Shown in pieces: positions 1 through 8,807 of a DNA stretch of 35,277 nt. Position 1 is the first letter of the stretch. Each line of letters opens with the position of its first letter. The notes beneath the pieces are model-generated. The model saw only the letters and a list, made by a program, of their open reading frames with translations, was not told the DNA's origin and did no database searches. The position numbers and the translations under genes are program-made. Source of the DNA: Methylophaga sp. (GTDB lineage: Bacteria; Pseudomonadota; Gammaproteobacteria; Nitrosococcales; Methylophagaceae); assembly GCA_024636315.1 (NCBI GenBank), contig JAGXHJ010000006.1, forward strand, positions 1 through 35,277. Reading direction: 5' to 3'.

Positions 1-69
1 ATGGTCAATCAGCATTGAATCGGCAAAACTAGTTTGTTGTAGGTTTTTCCACGCCATGTATGAGCCCAT
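1..69 (-). CDS. IS5-family-like transposase, N-terminal fragment (cut by window edge)
   Basis: The frame is open from an ATG at 69 (complement) to the window edge, 23 codons. A second ATG at 57 gives MAWKNLQQTSFADSML and is a likely alternative start, because an AGGA lies 12 bases upstream of it. The QxxFADS pattern near the N-terminus is reminiscent of IS5-type transposases such as the QLTFADSEF of IS5 itself. The catalytic DDE residues would lie outside the window, so whether the gene is intact cannot be judged. Confidence 0.55.
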   Translation of the reverse strand, partial: MGSYMAWKNLQQTSFADSMLIDH

Positions 70-139
70 TCCTGATGATTTTCGTAGGGTGTATTATCTC
101 ATTTCTAGTATGTTTTTGCCGGTTTCGTGCAAAGGTCTC
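1..139 (-). mobile_element. Partial insertion sequence, IS5-like, terminal end plus 5' end of transposase
   Basis: Reading leftwards, the sequence just past the sbcB stop begins GAGACCTTTGCACGAAACC, which has the look of an IS5-family terminal inverted repeat. An open frame starts about 70 bases further in and stays open to the window edge. Only one end of the element is present, so the inverted-repeat partner and target duplication cannot be checked. The exact boundary is uncertain by a few bases: the element may start at base 139 or slightly to its left. The family assignment rests on the end sequence and the transposase N-terminus, recalled from family knowledge and not searched. Confidence 0.66.
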
Positions 140-1581
140 TACTCGTTTAACGAATCTATAATCAATTGACCATATGCAGTCAACCTATCCAGAACTAAAC
201 TCTGTTCAACCGACAACTCACCTTTCCGACATTCCTCAATCGCCTCAAAAAACTTTGGTAAAGTCAGAATCTTACTATTTGATTCACCACCCATCAAACG
301 CTGCTTACTATACTGCTGCCATTGTTCTTGTTCATCCGCCGATAAACTCTCTGGCCAATTCCTCGCACGATAACGAAATAACATTTCAGGTAAACGAGCA
401 TCTTCAAACGGGATTGGCATGACACGTAATGCATCTGCATTTGCAGTACGCACCAATTCCATCTTGCGTTTATCGTTGGCGCTGAAAAAGCCTCCACTAT
501 AAAGGCCGGCATCAGGATCATCATTGGCTTCATAATCTGGCTTGGTAAATATGGCGTTAATTTTCGCCGTTAAATCACCGGTGGCATTAAGTTGTTGCAG
601 ATGTTTGTAATGTAATGCTTTGTCGATCTGTAAGCGTTCGGCGGCGGCTGCATTCAATGTACTTTCTGGCACTACGACAGGGCATTTATTAATGTGCAGT
701 GTTTTTAATGCTGGTCTATTGATGCCTTCGGGCAGATCTTTGAACGGGGTAAATAAGCGTTCGCGAAGGGTGTCGGCATCGAGTTCGATTAAATCACTTG
801 GGTCGTGGCGAAGGTCATAGACGATTATGCCATTGTTGTTGGTTGGATCTTGAGCAATGGGAACAACTAAGGCGGTGCCACAGAATTCGCTGGGATACAT
901 CCGTGATACATGAATAACTGGCGTACGTTCATTTATGTTTAATAGTGGTGCCACAGTATTCTTTTGACGATGTTGGTAAACAAAGTCATAGAGCTTAGGT
1001 TGTGCGGTTTTAATTAACTTAGCTAAGGCAATGGTTGCTTTCACATCGACTAGGGCATCATGGGCGCCTTCGTGCTCAATACTATTAGCGGCAGTAAGCG
1101 CTTCTAATCTGAAACTTGGTTTGCCATCTTCACGGTCAGGCCAGTTGATACCTTCTGGTCGTAAAGCACGGGTAAGACGTGCCATGTCGATAACATCCCA
1201 GCGTGAATTGCCATTTTGCCACTCACGGGCATAGGCATCATAAAAGTTGCGGTATAGGGTGAAGCGAGTGAATTCATCATCAAAACGTAAGCTGTTATAA
1301 CCGACGCCACAGGTATTAGGTTCAGCAAATTCATCATGGATGAGTTTAATAAATTCGGCTTCCGGCATACCTTTTTCATTTGCTTCTTGTGGCGTTATGC
1401 CGGTGATAAGGCAAGCTTGTGGGTGCGGCAAACTATCGTTCGCTTGTTTGCAGTAGATCATCAATGATTCACCGATGATGTTGAGATCTTCATCGGTACG
1501 AATGCCGGCGAATTGTGAGGGGCGATCATATTTAGGATCTATGCCGAAGGTTTCGTAATCGTGCCAGTACAATGTGTTCAT
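139..1581 (-). CDS. sbcB: Exodeoxyribonuclease I
   Basis: Exonuclease I degrades single-stranded DNA from 3' to 5' and acts in recombination and mismatch repair in the cytoplasm. The 480-residue protein is close to the 475 of E. coli. The DEDDh catalytic set is visible: D8 and E10 in HDYET, D101 in LRFDDEF, then H174 and D179 in GAHDALVDV. Each is offset by exactly 7 from the E. coli residues. The SH3-like and C-terminal helical domains fill the rest. The start MNTLYWHDYETFG sits right before the first catalytic motif, as the family expects. The TAG stop lies at the edge of an insertion sequence, so the last residues or the stop may have been altered by insertion. It lies 50 bp downstream of the ligase gene and may be co-transcribed with hemL and the ligase. 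Confidence 0.97.
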   Translation of the reverse strand: MNTLYWHDYETFGIDPKYDRPSQFAGIRTDEDLNIIGESLMIYCKQANDSLPHPQACLITGITPQEANEKGMPEAEFIKLIHDEFAEPNTCGVGYNSLRFDDEFTRFTLYRNFYDAYAREWQNGNSRWDVIDMARLTRALRPEGINWPDREDGKPSFRLEALTAANSIEHEGAHDALVDVKATIALAKLIKTAQPKLYDFVYQHRQKNTVAPLLNINERTPVIHVSRMYPSEFCGTALVVPIAQDPTNNNGIIVYDLRHDPSDLIELDADTLRERLFTPFKDLPEGINRPALKTLHINKCPVVVPESTLNAAAAERLQIDKALHYKHLQQLNATGDLTAKINAIFTKPDYEANDDPDAGLYSGGFFSANDKRKMELVRTANADALRVMPIPFEDARLPEMLFRYRARNWPESLSADEQEQWQQYSKQRLMGGESNSKILTLPKFFEAIEECRKGELSVEQSLVLDRLTAYGQLIIDSLNE

Positions 1582-1631
1582 GATTTAGCTCCTAAGCCAA
1601 GGGCGTGGTCCAGTTTAAGATGATAGCCGAT

Positions 1632-2471
1632 TCATTCTGCTGGTCTCACGCGCATAAATACGGGGAATCGTGGTATATCGTTTGTGGTGAAACCATAATA
1701 TTTAAAGGTAATGACACTGCCGATCTTGGGTGGGGATTCCCGCTGCTTGTCAGATAATCCTGAACCAATATAGAAAATTAAGCCTGATAATAATTGGCAT
1801 TGTAAGGAACCGGTTTTTCCAGTGTACTTACCTTTACCTTCTTTGTAAGCGATGATGGTACATTCAGCATCTTGATATTGTTTTACTTTTAAATCATCAT
1901 CAGAACGTCCCGAATGATATGGCACGTCTGGTTTGCGTACGACGAGTCCCTCGGCACCTAATGCGGTGATTTTTTCTAAGTCATATTTTAATTGGCTGGT
2001 AGAGCTGACCATTGTTTGGGGAATTATTTTTACGAATGCTGATTGATGTTCAGCTAGGTAATCTTCTAAAACAGCGAGTCTTACTAACAATCCACCTGAT
2101 TGATTGGGTACTTCAAAGATGTTGTAAGTAATAGCCTGCCAGCGATCATCCGGCGTTTGTTGGCGGACGATCGACATGATATTTTCAAAATCACCACGCT
2201 TGGTCCACAGCTCACCGTCTATTTCAAAGGGCGGCAATCCATCTAAAAACCATTGTGGTGCTGAGATATTATTGCCTTGGCGACTTTTAAGAGTGTGGCC
2301 ATCCCAAATAGCACGCATGCCATCGAGTTTTTCACTCATTAGCCAGCCTGTTACATCTTGTGATTCATCATAGGTTTTGAGTAATAAAACATCAGACTCT
2401 TGTGCATGACTTAAAAGGCTAAAGCACAATAGCAGTGCGGTTAGCCCTTTAAAAATCCATTTAATAATCAT
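1632..2471 (-). CDS. ATP-dependent DNA ligase, secreted LigE-type
   Basis: This is a minimal nucleotidyltransferase plus OB-fold ligase that joins nicks using ATP. Motif I is K48-LDG-MR, the lysine being the adenylated residue. Motif III is FEIDGELW at 82-89, motif IV EGLVVRKP at 174-181 and motif V LKVKQY at 194-199. The OB-fold with YTGKTGSL and a short FPVFMRVRPAE tail completes it. At 279 residues, with no DNA-binding domain or inserted loops, it fits the LigE class. A signal peptide is visible: K4 and K8, a hydrophobic stretch to about residue 20, then SHAQES, suggesting cleavage near residue 23 and a periplasmic location. LigE proteins elsewhere are discussed in connection with extracellular DNA or competence; nothing here proves that. 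It lies 28 bp after hemL on the same strand. Confidence 0.9.
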   Translation of the reverse strand: MIIKWIFKGLTALLLCFSLLSHAQESDVLLLKTYDESQDVTGWLMSEKLDGMRAIWDGHTLKSRQGNNISAPQWFLDGLPPFEIDGELWTKRGDFENIMSIVRQQTPDDRWQAITYNIFEVPNQSGGLLVRLAVLEDYLAEHQSAFVKIIPQTMVSSTSQLKYDLEKITALGAEGLVVRKPDVPYHSGRSDDDLKVKQYQDAECTIIAYKEGKGKYTGKTGSLQCQLLSGLIFYIGSGLSDKQRESPPKIGSVITFKYYGFTTNDIPRFPVFMRVRPAE

Positions 2472-2499
2472 GACGAGTATTGTTGATACAGTTAGCTAC

Positions 2500-3780
2500 T
2501 TAAAGTGTAGCAAATACTTGTTCAGCGGCATCTAGTGTGGCTTGAATTTCAGCATCACCATGGGCGGCAGAAATGAAACCTGTTTCAAACGCCGAGGGTG
2601 CTAAATACACGCCGTGCTCTAACATGCCGTGAAAGAATTTTTTGAACCGTTCTTGATCGCATTTAACCACTTGCTCATAGCTGGTTATTTCTTGTTCATC
2701 AGTGAAGAAGAAACCAAACATGCCGCCTGCTTGATTGGTCGTAAAACCTATGCCTGTTTTGTCGGCAAGCGCTTGTAAGCCTATGCATAGACGTTTAGCT
2801 GCGGCATCCAGGTTTTTATGAAAGTCTGGAGTTTGGATTAATTTTAATGTAGTTAAACCTGCCGCCATGGCAATGGGGTTACCTGACAAAGTACCTGCTT
2901 GATAGACTGGGCCAAGTGGTGCGATATGTTCCATGACTTCACGTTTGCCACCAAAAGCGCCTACAGGTAAGCCTCCACCGACAACTTTACCTAAGGTAGT
3001 TAAATCAGGTTTTACATCATAATATTGTTGAGCGCCGCCTAAAGCCACGCGGAATCCTGTCATTACTTCATCAAAAATAAGTACTGCGCCGTATTGATCA
3101 CAAATCTCACGTAAGCCTTGTAAAAATCCTTCACTTGGTGGAATGCAGTTCATATTGCCGGCGACAGGCTCAACGATGATGCACGCGATTTGGTCGCCTA
3201 ATTCAGCAAAACAGTCACGGACAGAGTCAAGATCGTTATAGATCAGAGTTAATGTGTGCTCAGCTAAGGAGGCGGGTACACCAGCTGAAGACGGCACGCC
3301 AAGGGTTAATGCACCTGAACCTGCTTTTACTAATAATGAATCAGCATGACCGTGATAACAGCCTTCAAATTTAACTATTTTGTCGCGGCTGGTAAAACCA
3401 CGCGCCAAACGAATCGCACTCATGGTTGCTTCAGTACCTGAACTCACCATACGAACGAATTCCATCGATGGCACTAATCGACATAAGGTATCGGCCATTT
3501 CGATTTCGATAGCGGTAGGTGCACCAAAGCCTAAACCATGTGATGCGGCTTCTTGAACGGCACTGATAACTTCGGGATGAGCATGACCTAAAATCATTGG
3601 ACCCCAAGATCCGACATAATCGATATAACGTTTGCCCTCAGCATCGGTCAACCAAGCGCCTTTACCTTCGCTGAAAAAAACAGGATCACCACCGACGCCT
3701 TTAAACGCACGAACTGGCGAATTAACGCCACCCGGAATGTGTTTTTGGGCTTGAGTAAAAAGGTCGTGATTAGTTTGCAT
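2500..3780 (-). CDS. hemL: Glutamate-1-semialdehyde 2,1-aminomutase
   Basis: HemL is a PLP enzyme that converts glutamate-1-semialdehyde to 5-aminolevulinate, the last step of the C5 route to haem and other tetrapyrroles. The 426-residue length is standard. The class-III aminotransferase fold shows [15 protein letters not shown] at 17-31, the [15 protein letters not shown] block at 113-127, FDEVMTGFR at 236-244, and the PLP lysine K265 in [12 protein letters not shown], the same number as in E. coli. The start [18 protein letters not shown] is canonical. It is transcribed divergently from the histidine kinase gene across a 77-bp gap that must hold both promoters, and may lead an operon with the ligase and sbcB. 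Confidence 0.98.
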   Translation of the reverse strand: MQTNHDLFTQAQKHIPGGVNSPVRAFKGVGGDPVFFSEGKGAWLTDAEGKRYIDYVGSWGPMILGHAHPEVISAVQEAASHGLGFGAPTAIEIEMADTLCRLVPSMEFVRMVSSGTEATMSAIRLARGFTSRDKIVKFEGCYHGHADSLLVKAGSGALTLGVPSSAGVPASLAEHTLTLIYNDLDSVRDCFAELGDQIACIIVEPVAGNMNCIPPSEGFLQGLREICDQYGAVLIFDEVMTGFRVALGGAQQYYDVKPDLTTLGKVVGGGLPVGAFGGKREVMEHIAPLGPVYQAGTLSGNPIAMAAGLTTLKLIQTPDFHKNLDAAAKRLCIGLQALADKTGIGFTTNQAGGMFGFFFTDEQEITSYEQVVKCDQERFKKFFHGMLEHGVYLAPSAFETGFISAAHGDAEIQATLDAAEQVFATL

Positions 3781-3857
3781 GATTGATTATTCCTAATGGG
3801 CTAGATCTAAAGATGTGCGATAATTCTAGCTTATCTTAGCCAGAATACCGACCGATT

Positions 3858-5195
3858 ATGAGTTTAAAATTTCGCATCGTAGTGATTGTGACCATTATAT
3901 TATTGATTAACTTTGCCGCTGCCGGCTATTTTATGGTGCATAACGCGCGGCAAGCTTTGGTCGCAGAAATGGAGTCTAGTACCAATTTAGCTAAGGGTTT
4001 GTTAATTAATGCTTTACCGACTTTACGTTTTTCTAACGATTTAGGTGAACGATTGACGATGATTGTCGACAGTGTGCGGGATACACGACACATTCGTGCT
4101 TGGTTTGAAGATATGAGCGGCGAGCCGCTAATCGGCCATGAAAAAAACTCACACTTTATTAATAAACCTGATGCGCCAAATTGGTTTATTAAAATGATGG
4201 AACCAGAAGCAGTAGCTTTCCGTCGCTTGATTACCAAAGGTAGTAAATCCTATGGTTACTTAGTGGTTGAGGCCGATCCAAGTGATGAAGTGAACGAAGT
4301 CTGGGCTGATGTAAAAGTACTATTTTGGCTGGGGACATTTTTCTTAATGCTGATTGTGGGCCTTATTTATGTGGCACTACGTCAAGGTTTGAAGCCACTA
4401 GAGGTACTTGAAGATGCGCTAGGGCAACTGGAAAAAGGTGATTTCTCAGCCCGTGTTGATACTTCGGTTGTTAAAGAACTATCTTCTATTCAATTTCGTT
4501 TTAATCATATGGCGAGCGTATTAGAGCATACGATGGCAGAAAACCATGCTTTGGCGGGAAGTATGCTGACGCTTCAAGAAGAGGAACGACGCGATTTATC
4601 ACGAGAATTACATGATGAATTAGGACCCTGTTTATTTGGCATTAGGGTCGATTTAGGCAATATTGAACGCATAGCCGCCGAACATCAACTACCTGAAATA
4701 GAGCAAAAAATAGAGTCAGTTAAACTTATTACTAACCATATACAATCATTAGTACGGAAGATGCTAAGTCGCTTACGACCTTTGACCTTAGATGATTTGG
4801 GTTTAGTCGATGCACTACGGGATATGCTACATAATTGGCGTGATAGACAACCAGAAATTGATTGGGAATGGGACTTTGTTGGCAACTTTCAACATTTGCC
4901 TGATACTCTGCAAGTAACGATTTATCGGATTGTGCAAGAATGTACTACCAACTGTGTACGTCATGCTCATGCAAGTCATGTAAAAGTAGAGGCTCGGCGC
5001 GAGCATGAAACCGTTAAAGTGACAGTAACAGATGATGGTGTCGGTTTTCATGCGGACTTAGTGCGTGGCTTCGGGTTGATTGGTATGCGTGAACGAGTAA
5101 GTGCCTTAGGTGGACGAATTGCATTTGATACTGCAGAAGGGCGCGGCTTACAGGTAAGAGTATTAATCCCATTAAAAGGAAATGATAAAACATGA
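3858..5195 (+). CDS. Sensor histidine kinase, NarX/HisKA_3 type
   Basis: This is a membrane sensor kinase of 445 residues. TM1 is about 5-27, followed by a periplasmic sensor segment of about 125 residues, TM2 at about 153-174, and a HAMP linker at about 175-228. The dimerisation/phosphoacceptor helix holds EERRDLSRELHDELGP with H252. The ATPase domain has the N box around N365 (QECTTNCVRHAHAS), G1 DDGVGF at 392-397 and G2 GFGLIGMRER at 404-413. This layout is the HPK7 family of NarX, UhpB and DegS, which pairs with LuxR-type regulators. The regulator gene follows with a 4-bp ATGA overlap, so the two are surely partners. The signal sensed is not evident; the periplasmic domain has no motif I recognise. 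Confidence 0.93.
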   Translation: MSLKFRIVVIVTIILLINFAAAGYFMVHNARQALVAEMESSTNLAKGLLINALPTLRFSNDLGERLTMIVDSVRDTRHIRAWFEDMSGEPLIGHEKNSHFINKPDAPNWFIKMMEPEAVAFRRLITKGSKSYGYLVVEADPSDEVNEVWADVKVLFWLGTFFLMLIVGLIYVALRQGLKPLEVLEDALGQLEKGDFSARVDTSVVKELSSIQFRFNHMASVLEHTMAENHALAGSMLTLQEEERRDLSRELHDELGPCLFGIRVDLGNIERIAAEHQLPEIEQKIESVKLITNHIQSLVRKMLSRLRPLTLDDLGLVDALRDMLHNWRDRQPEIDWEWDFVGNFQHLPDTLQVTIYRIVQECTTNCVRHAHASHVKVEARREHETVKVTVTDDGVGFHADLVRGFGLIGMRERVSALGGRIAFDTAEGRGLQVRVLIPLKGNDKT

Positions 5196-5824
5196 ATGTA
5201 ATCACAATTTTAGTGGTGGATGATCACCCCATTGTTCGCGCGGGTTGTCGCCAACTTATTCAACAGATCCCCAATACCAAGGTGATTGAAGCGGAAACAG
5301 GCGAAGAAGGCTATCGACTTTTTCAAGAAAACTACCCCGATATGGTCTTGCTAGATATTACCTTGCCGGGTATTGGTGGTCTTGAAGTCTTACGAAAAAT
5401 GCGCGCAAACCGTGAAAACGCCAAGGTATTAATGTTTAGTATGCATGAAGACCCCGTCTTTGCCTCGCGCGCTATGCAAGCCGGTGCCAAGGGCTACATT
5501 ACTAAAAATAATGCGGCGGATTATTTGGTTGAAGCTGTTGAGAAAGTCTTAGCGGGTAAAACTTATCTTAGCCCAGATACTGCCCAGCAATTAGCGATGT
5601 TAAATATTGGTGCTGGTACCAGTGCGTTAAGTGATTTATCACGCCGCGAGCTAGAAATTTTACGCTTGTTAGGCGAAGGTAAAAGTATGACCGAAATATC
5701 AAATTTATTGGGTATCAGCTATAAAACAGTCGCAAATAACCTTACTCAAATCAAAAGTAAGCTTGATATCAATAAAACAGCAGAATTAATGCGGTTTGCC
5801 ATTAGTCATGGATTATCATCGTAG
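5192..5824 (+). CDS. Two-component response regulator, NarL/FixJ (LuxR-type) family
   Basis: The 210-residue regulator has a receiver domain (about 4-120) with acidic pocket D10/D11, phosphoacceptor D55 in MVLLDITLPG, the switch residue S83 in MFSMHED and K105 in GYITKNN. A LuxR-type helix-turn-helix lies at about 145-205 (LSRRELEILRLLGEGKSMTEIS, then LGISYKTVANNLTQIKSKL). It is the cognate partner of the overlapping histidine kinase gene. The target genes are unknown. The next gene downstream is separated by a terminator and 328 bp, so direct operon membership with the TonB genes is unlikely, although regulation of them is possible. Confidence 0.94.
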   Translation: MNVITILVVDDHPIVRAGCRQLIQQIPNTKVIEAETGEEGYRLFQENYPDMVLLDITLPGIGGLEVLRKMRANRENAKVLMFSMHEDPVFASRAMQAGAKGYITKNNAADYLVEAVEKVLAGKTYLSPDTAQQLAMLNIGAGTSALSDLSRRELEILRLLGEGKSMTEISNLLGISYKTVANNLTQIKSKLDINKTAELMRFAISHGLSS

Positions 5825-6152
5825 ACCAGTGTGATAAAAGCCTATTAGGAGATAGGAATAAATTCCCGATTTATTGGGATAAGTCGCTCATTCTTAAAGT
5901 AGTTGCCCGCAGTATCATGTGTAACAAGTTTTAAGAATTCAGCTTCTTAACCAAACTTATATTTCTCTCTCCTTCTTATGAAGGTTTAGGCCAGACTTTA
6001 TGTCCGGCCTTTTTTTTGCCTGAAATACCTGATCACTTAACTATATTGACGTTTCACTGTTTGCTTTCTCTTGTTACTATTGCTCTCTGATTTTTTGGGT
6101 AGTTGTGTGCTTTAATGTACGCAAACTTACAATATAGACGGAAAGATAGCTT
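5825..6152. other. 328-bp intergenic region, hairpin-rich, no credible ORF
   Basis: No ORF of useful length is visible on either strand. The first 200 bases hold a row of short inverted repeats: CCTAT/ATAGG (5841-5856), TTAAGAA/TTCTTAA (5931-5950), CCTTC/GAAGG (5971-5984), and then the terminator at 5989-6017. The row could be the structured 3' end of the response regulator mRNA or a small RNA ending at that terminator. The last 130 bases are T-rich and should hold the promoter of the TonB cluster, but I see no convincing -35/-10 pair. Confidence 0.6.
5989..6017 (+). terminator. Rho-independent terminator after the two-component genes
   Basis: GGCCAGAC and GTCCGGCC pair over 8 positions with one A-C mismatch around a 5-base loop (TTTAT). 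Eight T residues follow (6010-6017). It would end transcription from the kinase/regulator pair, or from a small RNA in the gap, before the TonB cluster. Confidence 0.8.
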
Positions 6153-6920
6153 ATGCAAAAATACAAATGGATTGGGCTACATTGGCTACTAGCCATCCTG
6201 TTAACCGCGATACCGCTCGTATCGCAGGCGGGAAGTCTTGAAAAAGCCATAGATTCACAGGTTAAAACCGATGTTGCTGCTCAACAGTCACAGCAACAGA
6301 TTGATGGCTTGGCTGATGAAACAGTCCAATTGTTGGCTGAATACCGTGAAACTTTGCGCCAAACGGATAGTTTGCGAGCTTATAACGATCAACTTGATAA
6401 GTTAGTATCGTCACAACAACAAGAGCTAGATTCGATCAATGTTCAACTTCGAAATATTGAATCTACCCAGCGTGATATTGTGCCCTTGATGTTAAAGATG
6501 ATTGACACTATGGAGCAGTTTGTTGCTTTAGATTTGCCATTTCTGCCTAAAGAACGCCAAGCGCGAGTTATACAACTACAAACACTGATGGAACGTGCTG
6601 ATGTCACGATCGCTGAAAAATATCGTCGCATTCTTGAGGCTTATCAGGTCGAAACTGAATATGGTCGTACGATCGAAGCTTATCGTGATGAATTAACGGT
6701 TGATGACATGACGCGCACCGTAGACTTTTTGCGTATCGGTCGCGTTAGTTTGTATTACCTGACCTTGGATGGTTTGGAAGCCGGTATTTGGAATGATGGT
6801 TGGCAAGTGTTGCCAAATGAATATCGTCAACCGATCAGTCAGGCATTGAAGGTTGCCATGAAACAGTTACCGCCAGATCTACTGGTGTTACCAGTCAAAA
6901 CTGTGGAGATGGCACCATGA
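6153..6920 (+). CDS. DUF3450 family periplasmic coiled-coil protein of the TonB2-type cluster
   Basis: The 255-residue protein has a signal peptide (hydrophobic to about residue 24, VSQAGSLEKA around the cleavage site). A long helical, probably coiled-coil, stretch of about 35-120 is rich in Q, L and E, followed by a globular C-terminal half with DDMTRTVDFLRIGRVSLYYLTLDG and IWNDGWQVLP. This pattern is typical of DUF3450. In Vibrio and Shewanella such genes stand directly before ttpC/exbB2/exbD2/tonB2, and here it is first in the same series. It overlaps the next gene by 4 bp. The role is not established; a periplasmic scaffold or partner of the energising complex is inferred from context. 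Confidence 0.85.
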   Translation: MQKYKWIGLHWLLAILLTAIPLVSQAGSLEKAIDSQVKTDVAAQQSQQQIDGLADETVQLLAEYRETLRQTDSLRAYNDQLDKLVSSQQQELDSINVQLRNIESTQRDIVPLMLKMIDTMEQFVALDLPFLPKERQARVIQLQTLMERADVTIAEKYRRILEAYQVETEYGRTIEAYRDELTVDDMTRTVDFLRIGRVSLYYLTLDGLEAGIWNDGWQVLPNEYRQPISQALKVAMKQLPPDLLVLPVKTVEMAP

Positions 6921-8275
6921 GATTTATCATTGCAACATTATTACTCAGCGCATTGGTATCGCCATCACTGCAAGCGGCTGATAAACCGACTGATTTAGAT
7001 GCGCTATTAGACAAGGTCCAACGTGAGGGCGTATTAGAACAACAGCAAAATAAATTACGCGAAGCAAACTTTGTGTCGACTCGCGATGATCAGGCAAAGT
7101 TATTAGCCGAAGCAAAAGCTCAATTAGCCTTTGAAGAACAAAGAACGGAATTACTCAATCAATCTTTTCAAGATCATGAAAAAGGGCTTACACAAAAAGA
7201 AAGTTTGTTACAAGAAAAGTCGGGTTCTTTAGGTGAATTGTTTGGTACGGTTCGCCAAATAAGTAATGATAGTCGTAGCGTTTTGGAAAACTCGATGGTC
7301 TCGGCTCAAAAGCCTGAACGAACTGAATTTTTAACGGCAATGGCTGAACGTAAACAGCAACCTACGATTGAAGAATTACGTACTTTGTGGCTGATGTTAC
7401 AAGAAGAAATGACAGAATCAGGAAAGGTGAGTCGATTCAATACTTCTATTATTACTGCCGAAGGTAAGATGGAAGCTAGAGATGTAACTAGAATCGGGGT
7501 ATTTACTGCCTTTAGTGATGGCAAGTTTTTACGTTATCTACCTGAAACAGGCAGTCTAGTTGAATTAGGCCGCCAACCTGTTGATCGTCTACGCAGTTTA
7601 ATAACTGATTTTGAATCAACGACTGATGGCGCATTAATGCCAGTGGTAGTTGATCCGACTCGCGGCGCTATTATGGCATTACTAGTTCAAGCGCCTGATT
7701 TGGAGGAACGTATTGCACAAGGCGGTTGGATAGGTTTCATTATTCTGGGCTTAGGTGCGATTGGTTTACTGTTAGCAATACAACGATTTATATTCCTAGG
7801 TATCGCTGGCCGCGGCATAGCACAACAACAAAAACAGACTGCGCCAAGTCTTAAAAATCCCTTAGGTCGAATTTTATCGGTTGCTAGTGAGGGCATGCAG
7901 GATGTCGAAACCTTATCGTTAAAACTTGATGAAGCGATCTTGCGTGAAATCCCGAAAATTGAACGTGGTTTGATAACCCTAGCGATGTTAGCTGCAATAG
8001 CGCCTATGTTGGGGCTATTAGGTACTGTATCGGGCATGATTGAAACATTCCAATCCATTACGTTGTTTGGCACCGGTGATCCTAAGTTGATGTCAGGTGG
8101 GATATCGCAGGCATTAGTCACAACTGAGTTGGGCTTAGCGGTAGCTATCCCTCTTTTATTGATCCATAGCGCGATATCAAGCAAAAGTAATCGTTTAGTG
8201 CAAATACTAGATGAAGAAAGTGCAGCAATCGTAGCGCGTAATGCAGAAAGGTTGAATGGAAGCACTGACAAATAA
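6917..8275 (+). CDS. TtpC-like MotA/TolQ/ExbB proton channel protein with periplasmic N-terminal extension
   Basis: This is a 452-residue protein, about twice the length of a plain ExbB. It has a signal peptide (1-20, ending SLQA-ADKP), a periplasmic coiled-coil and linker region of about 25-260, then the MotA/TolQ/ExbB module. The membrane segments lie at about 271-293, 355-377 and 398-420. The hallmark APMLGLLGTVSGMIETF at 362-378 precedes a GDPKLMSGGISQAL loop. This layout matches TtpC, which in Vibrio is needed together with ExbB2, ExbD2 and TonB2 for iron-siderophore transport. It overlaps the DUF3450 gene by 4 bp and exbB by 20 bp. I infer that it joins the proton-driven TonB2-type complex. 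Confidence 0.9.
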   Translation: MRFIIATLLLSALVSPSLQAADKPTDLDALLDKVQREGVLEQQQNKLREANFVSTRDDQAKLLAEAKAQLAFEEQRTELLNQSFQDHEKGLTQKESLLQEKSGSLGELFGTVRQISNDSRSVLENSMVSAQKPERTEFLTAMAERKQQPTIEELRTLWLMLQEEMTESGKVSRFNTSIITAEGKMEARDVTRIGVFTAFSDGKFLRYLPETGSLVELGRQPVDRLRSLITDFESTTDGALMPVVVDPTRGAIMALLVQAPDLEERIAQGGWIGFIILGLGAIGLLLAIQRFIFLGIAGRGIAQQQKQTAPSLKNPLGRILSVASEGMQDVETLSLKLDEAILREIPKIERGLITLAMLAAIAPMLGLLGTVSGMIETFQSITLFGTGDPKLMSGGISQALVTTELGLAVAIPLLLIHSAISSKSNRLVQILDEESAAIVARNAERLNGSTDK

Positions 8276-8780
8276 TCTGTTTAACATTCAGCTACTGCTG
8301 GAAAGTGGTGGTTTAGTGTTATGGGCGATATTGATAGCGTCGATCGTTATGTGGACGATGATTATTGAACGCTATTTTTTTGTGTATTTTATTCATCCAA
8401 CACACATCAAAAGAGCGCTGGCTACTTGGCAGGAAAGAGCGGATCGGCAGAGCTGGTATGCACAGAAAATCCGCCAAGGGATGATCGCTGAAAGCTCCGC
8501 ATCACTAAAACAATATTTGATGTCAATCCGTACGCTTATTGCTGCTTTGCCAATGTTAGGTTTATTAGGCACCGTAGATGGCATGATTCAAACATTTGAT
8601 GTGCTGACGGTATTTGGTACGGGCAACGCCCGAGGTATGGCGGGTGGGATTTCGGTGGCCTTGATAACAACTATGGGTGGCTTATTAGCGGCTTTATCGG
8701 GTATGTATTTTAGTACACAGCTTGAACAGCGTGTGCTTCGAGCGGAAGATACGCTTGCTGATGTATTGCGAAGGGATTAA
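8256..8780 (+). CDS. exbB: Biopolymer transport protein ExbB (TonB2-system type)
   Basis: The 174-residue inner-membrane protein is the short ExbB2 form. It has three membrane segments (about 15-37, 91-111, 131-153) and the MotA/TolQ/ExbB signature ALPMLGLLGTVDGMIQTF at 97-114, then GTGNARGMAGGISVALITTMGG. With ExbD it forms the proton channel that energises TonB. The start lies inside the end of the ttpC-like gene (20-bp overlap) with AAAGG just upstream, which indicates translational coupling. Two ExbB-like genes in a row (long plus short) is the usual arrangement of TonB2 clusters and is not a recent duplication. Confidence 0.93.
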   Translation: MEALTNNLFNIQLLLESGGLVLWAILIASIVMWTMIIERYFFVYFIHPTHIKRALATWQERADRQSWYAQKIRQGMIAESSASLKQYLMSIRTLIAALPMLGLLGTVDGMIQTFDVLTVFGTGNARGMAGGISVALITTMGGLLAALSGMYFSTQLEQRVLRAEDTLADVLRRD

Positions 8781-8807
8781 TGGGACTGCGGTTCCTAGGT
8801 ATTAATT

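Noticed and set aside
7687-8271. 194-codon open frame on the minus strand opposite the ttpC-like gene
   Set aside because: It mirrors the coding frame of a clear MotA/TolQ/ExbB protein, has no ribosome site and no recognisable family; it is a shadow frame.
8256-8780. exbB as a recent duplicate of the preceding long ExbB-like gene
   Set aside because: Only the short MotA/TolQ/ExbB signature is shared; the rest differs and the pair is the normal ttpC/exbB2 arrangement.
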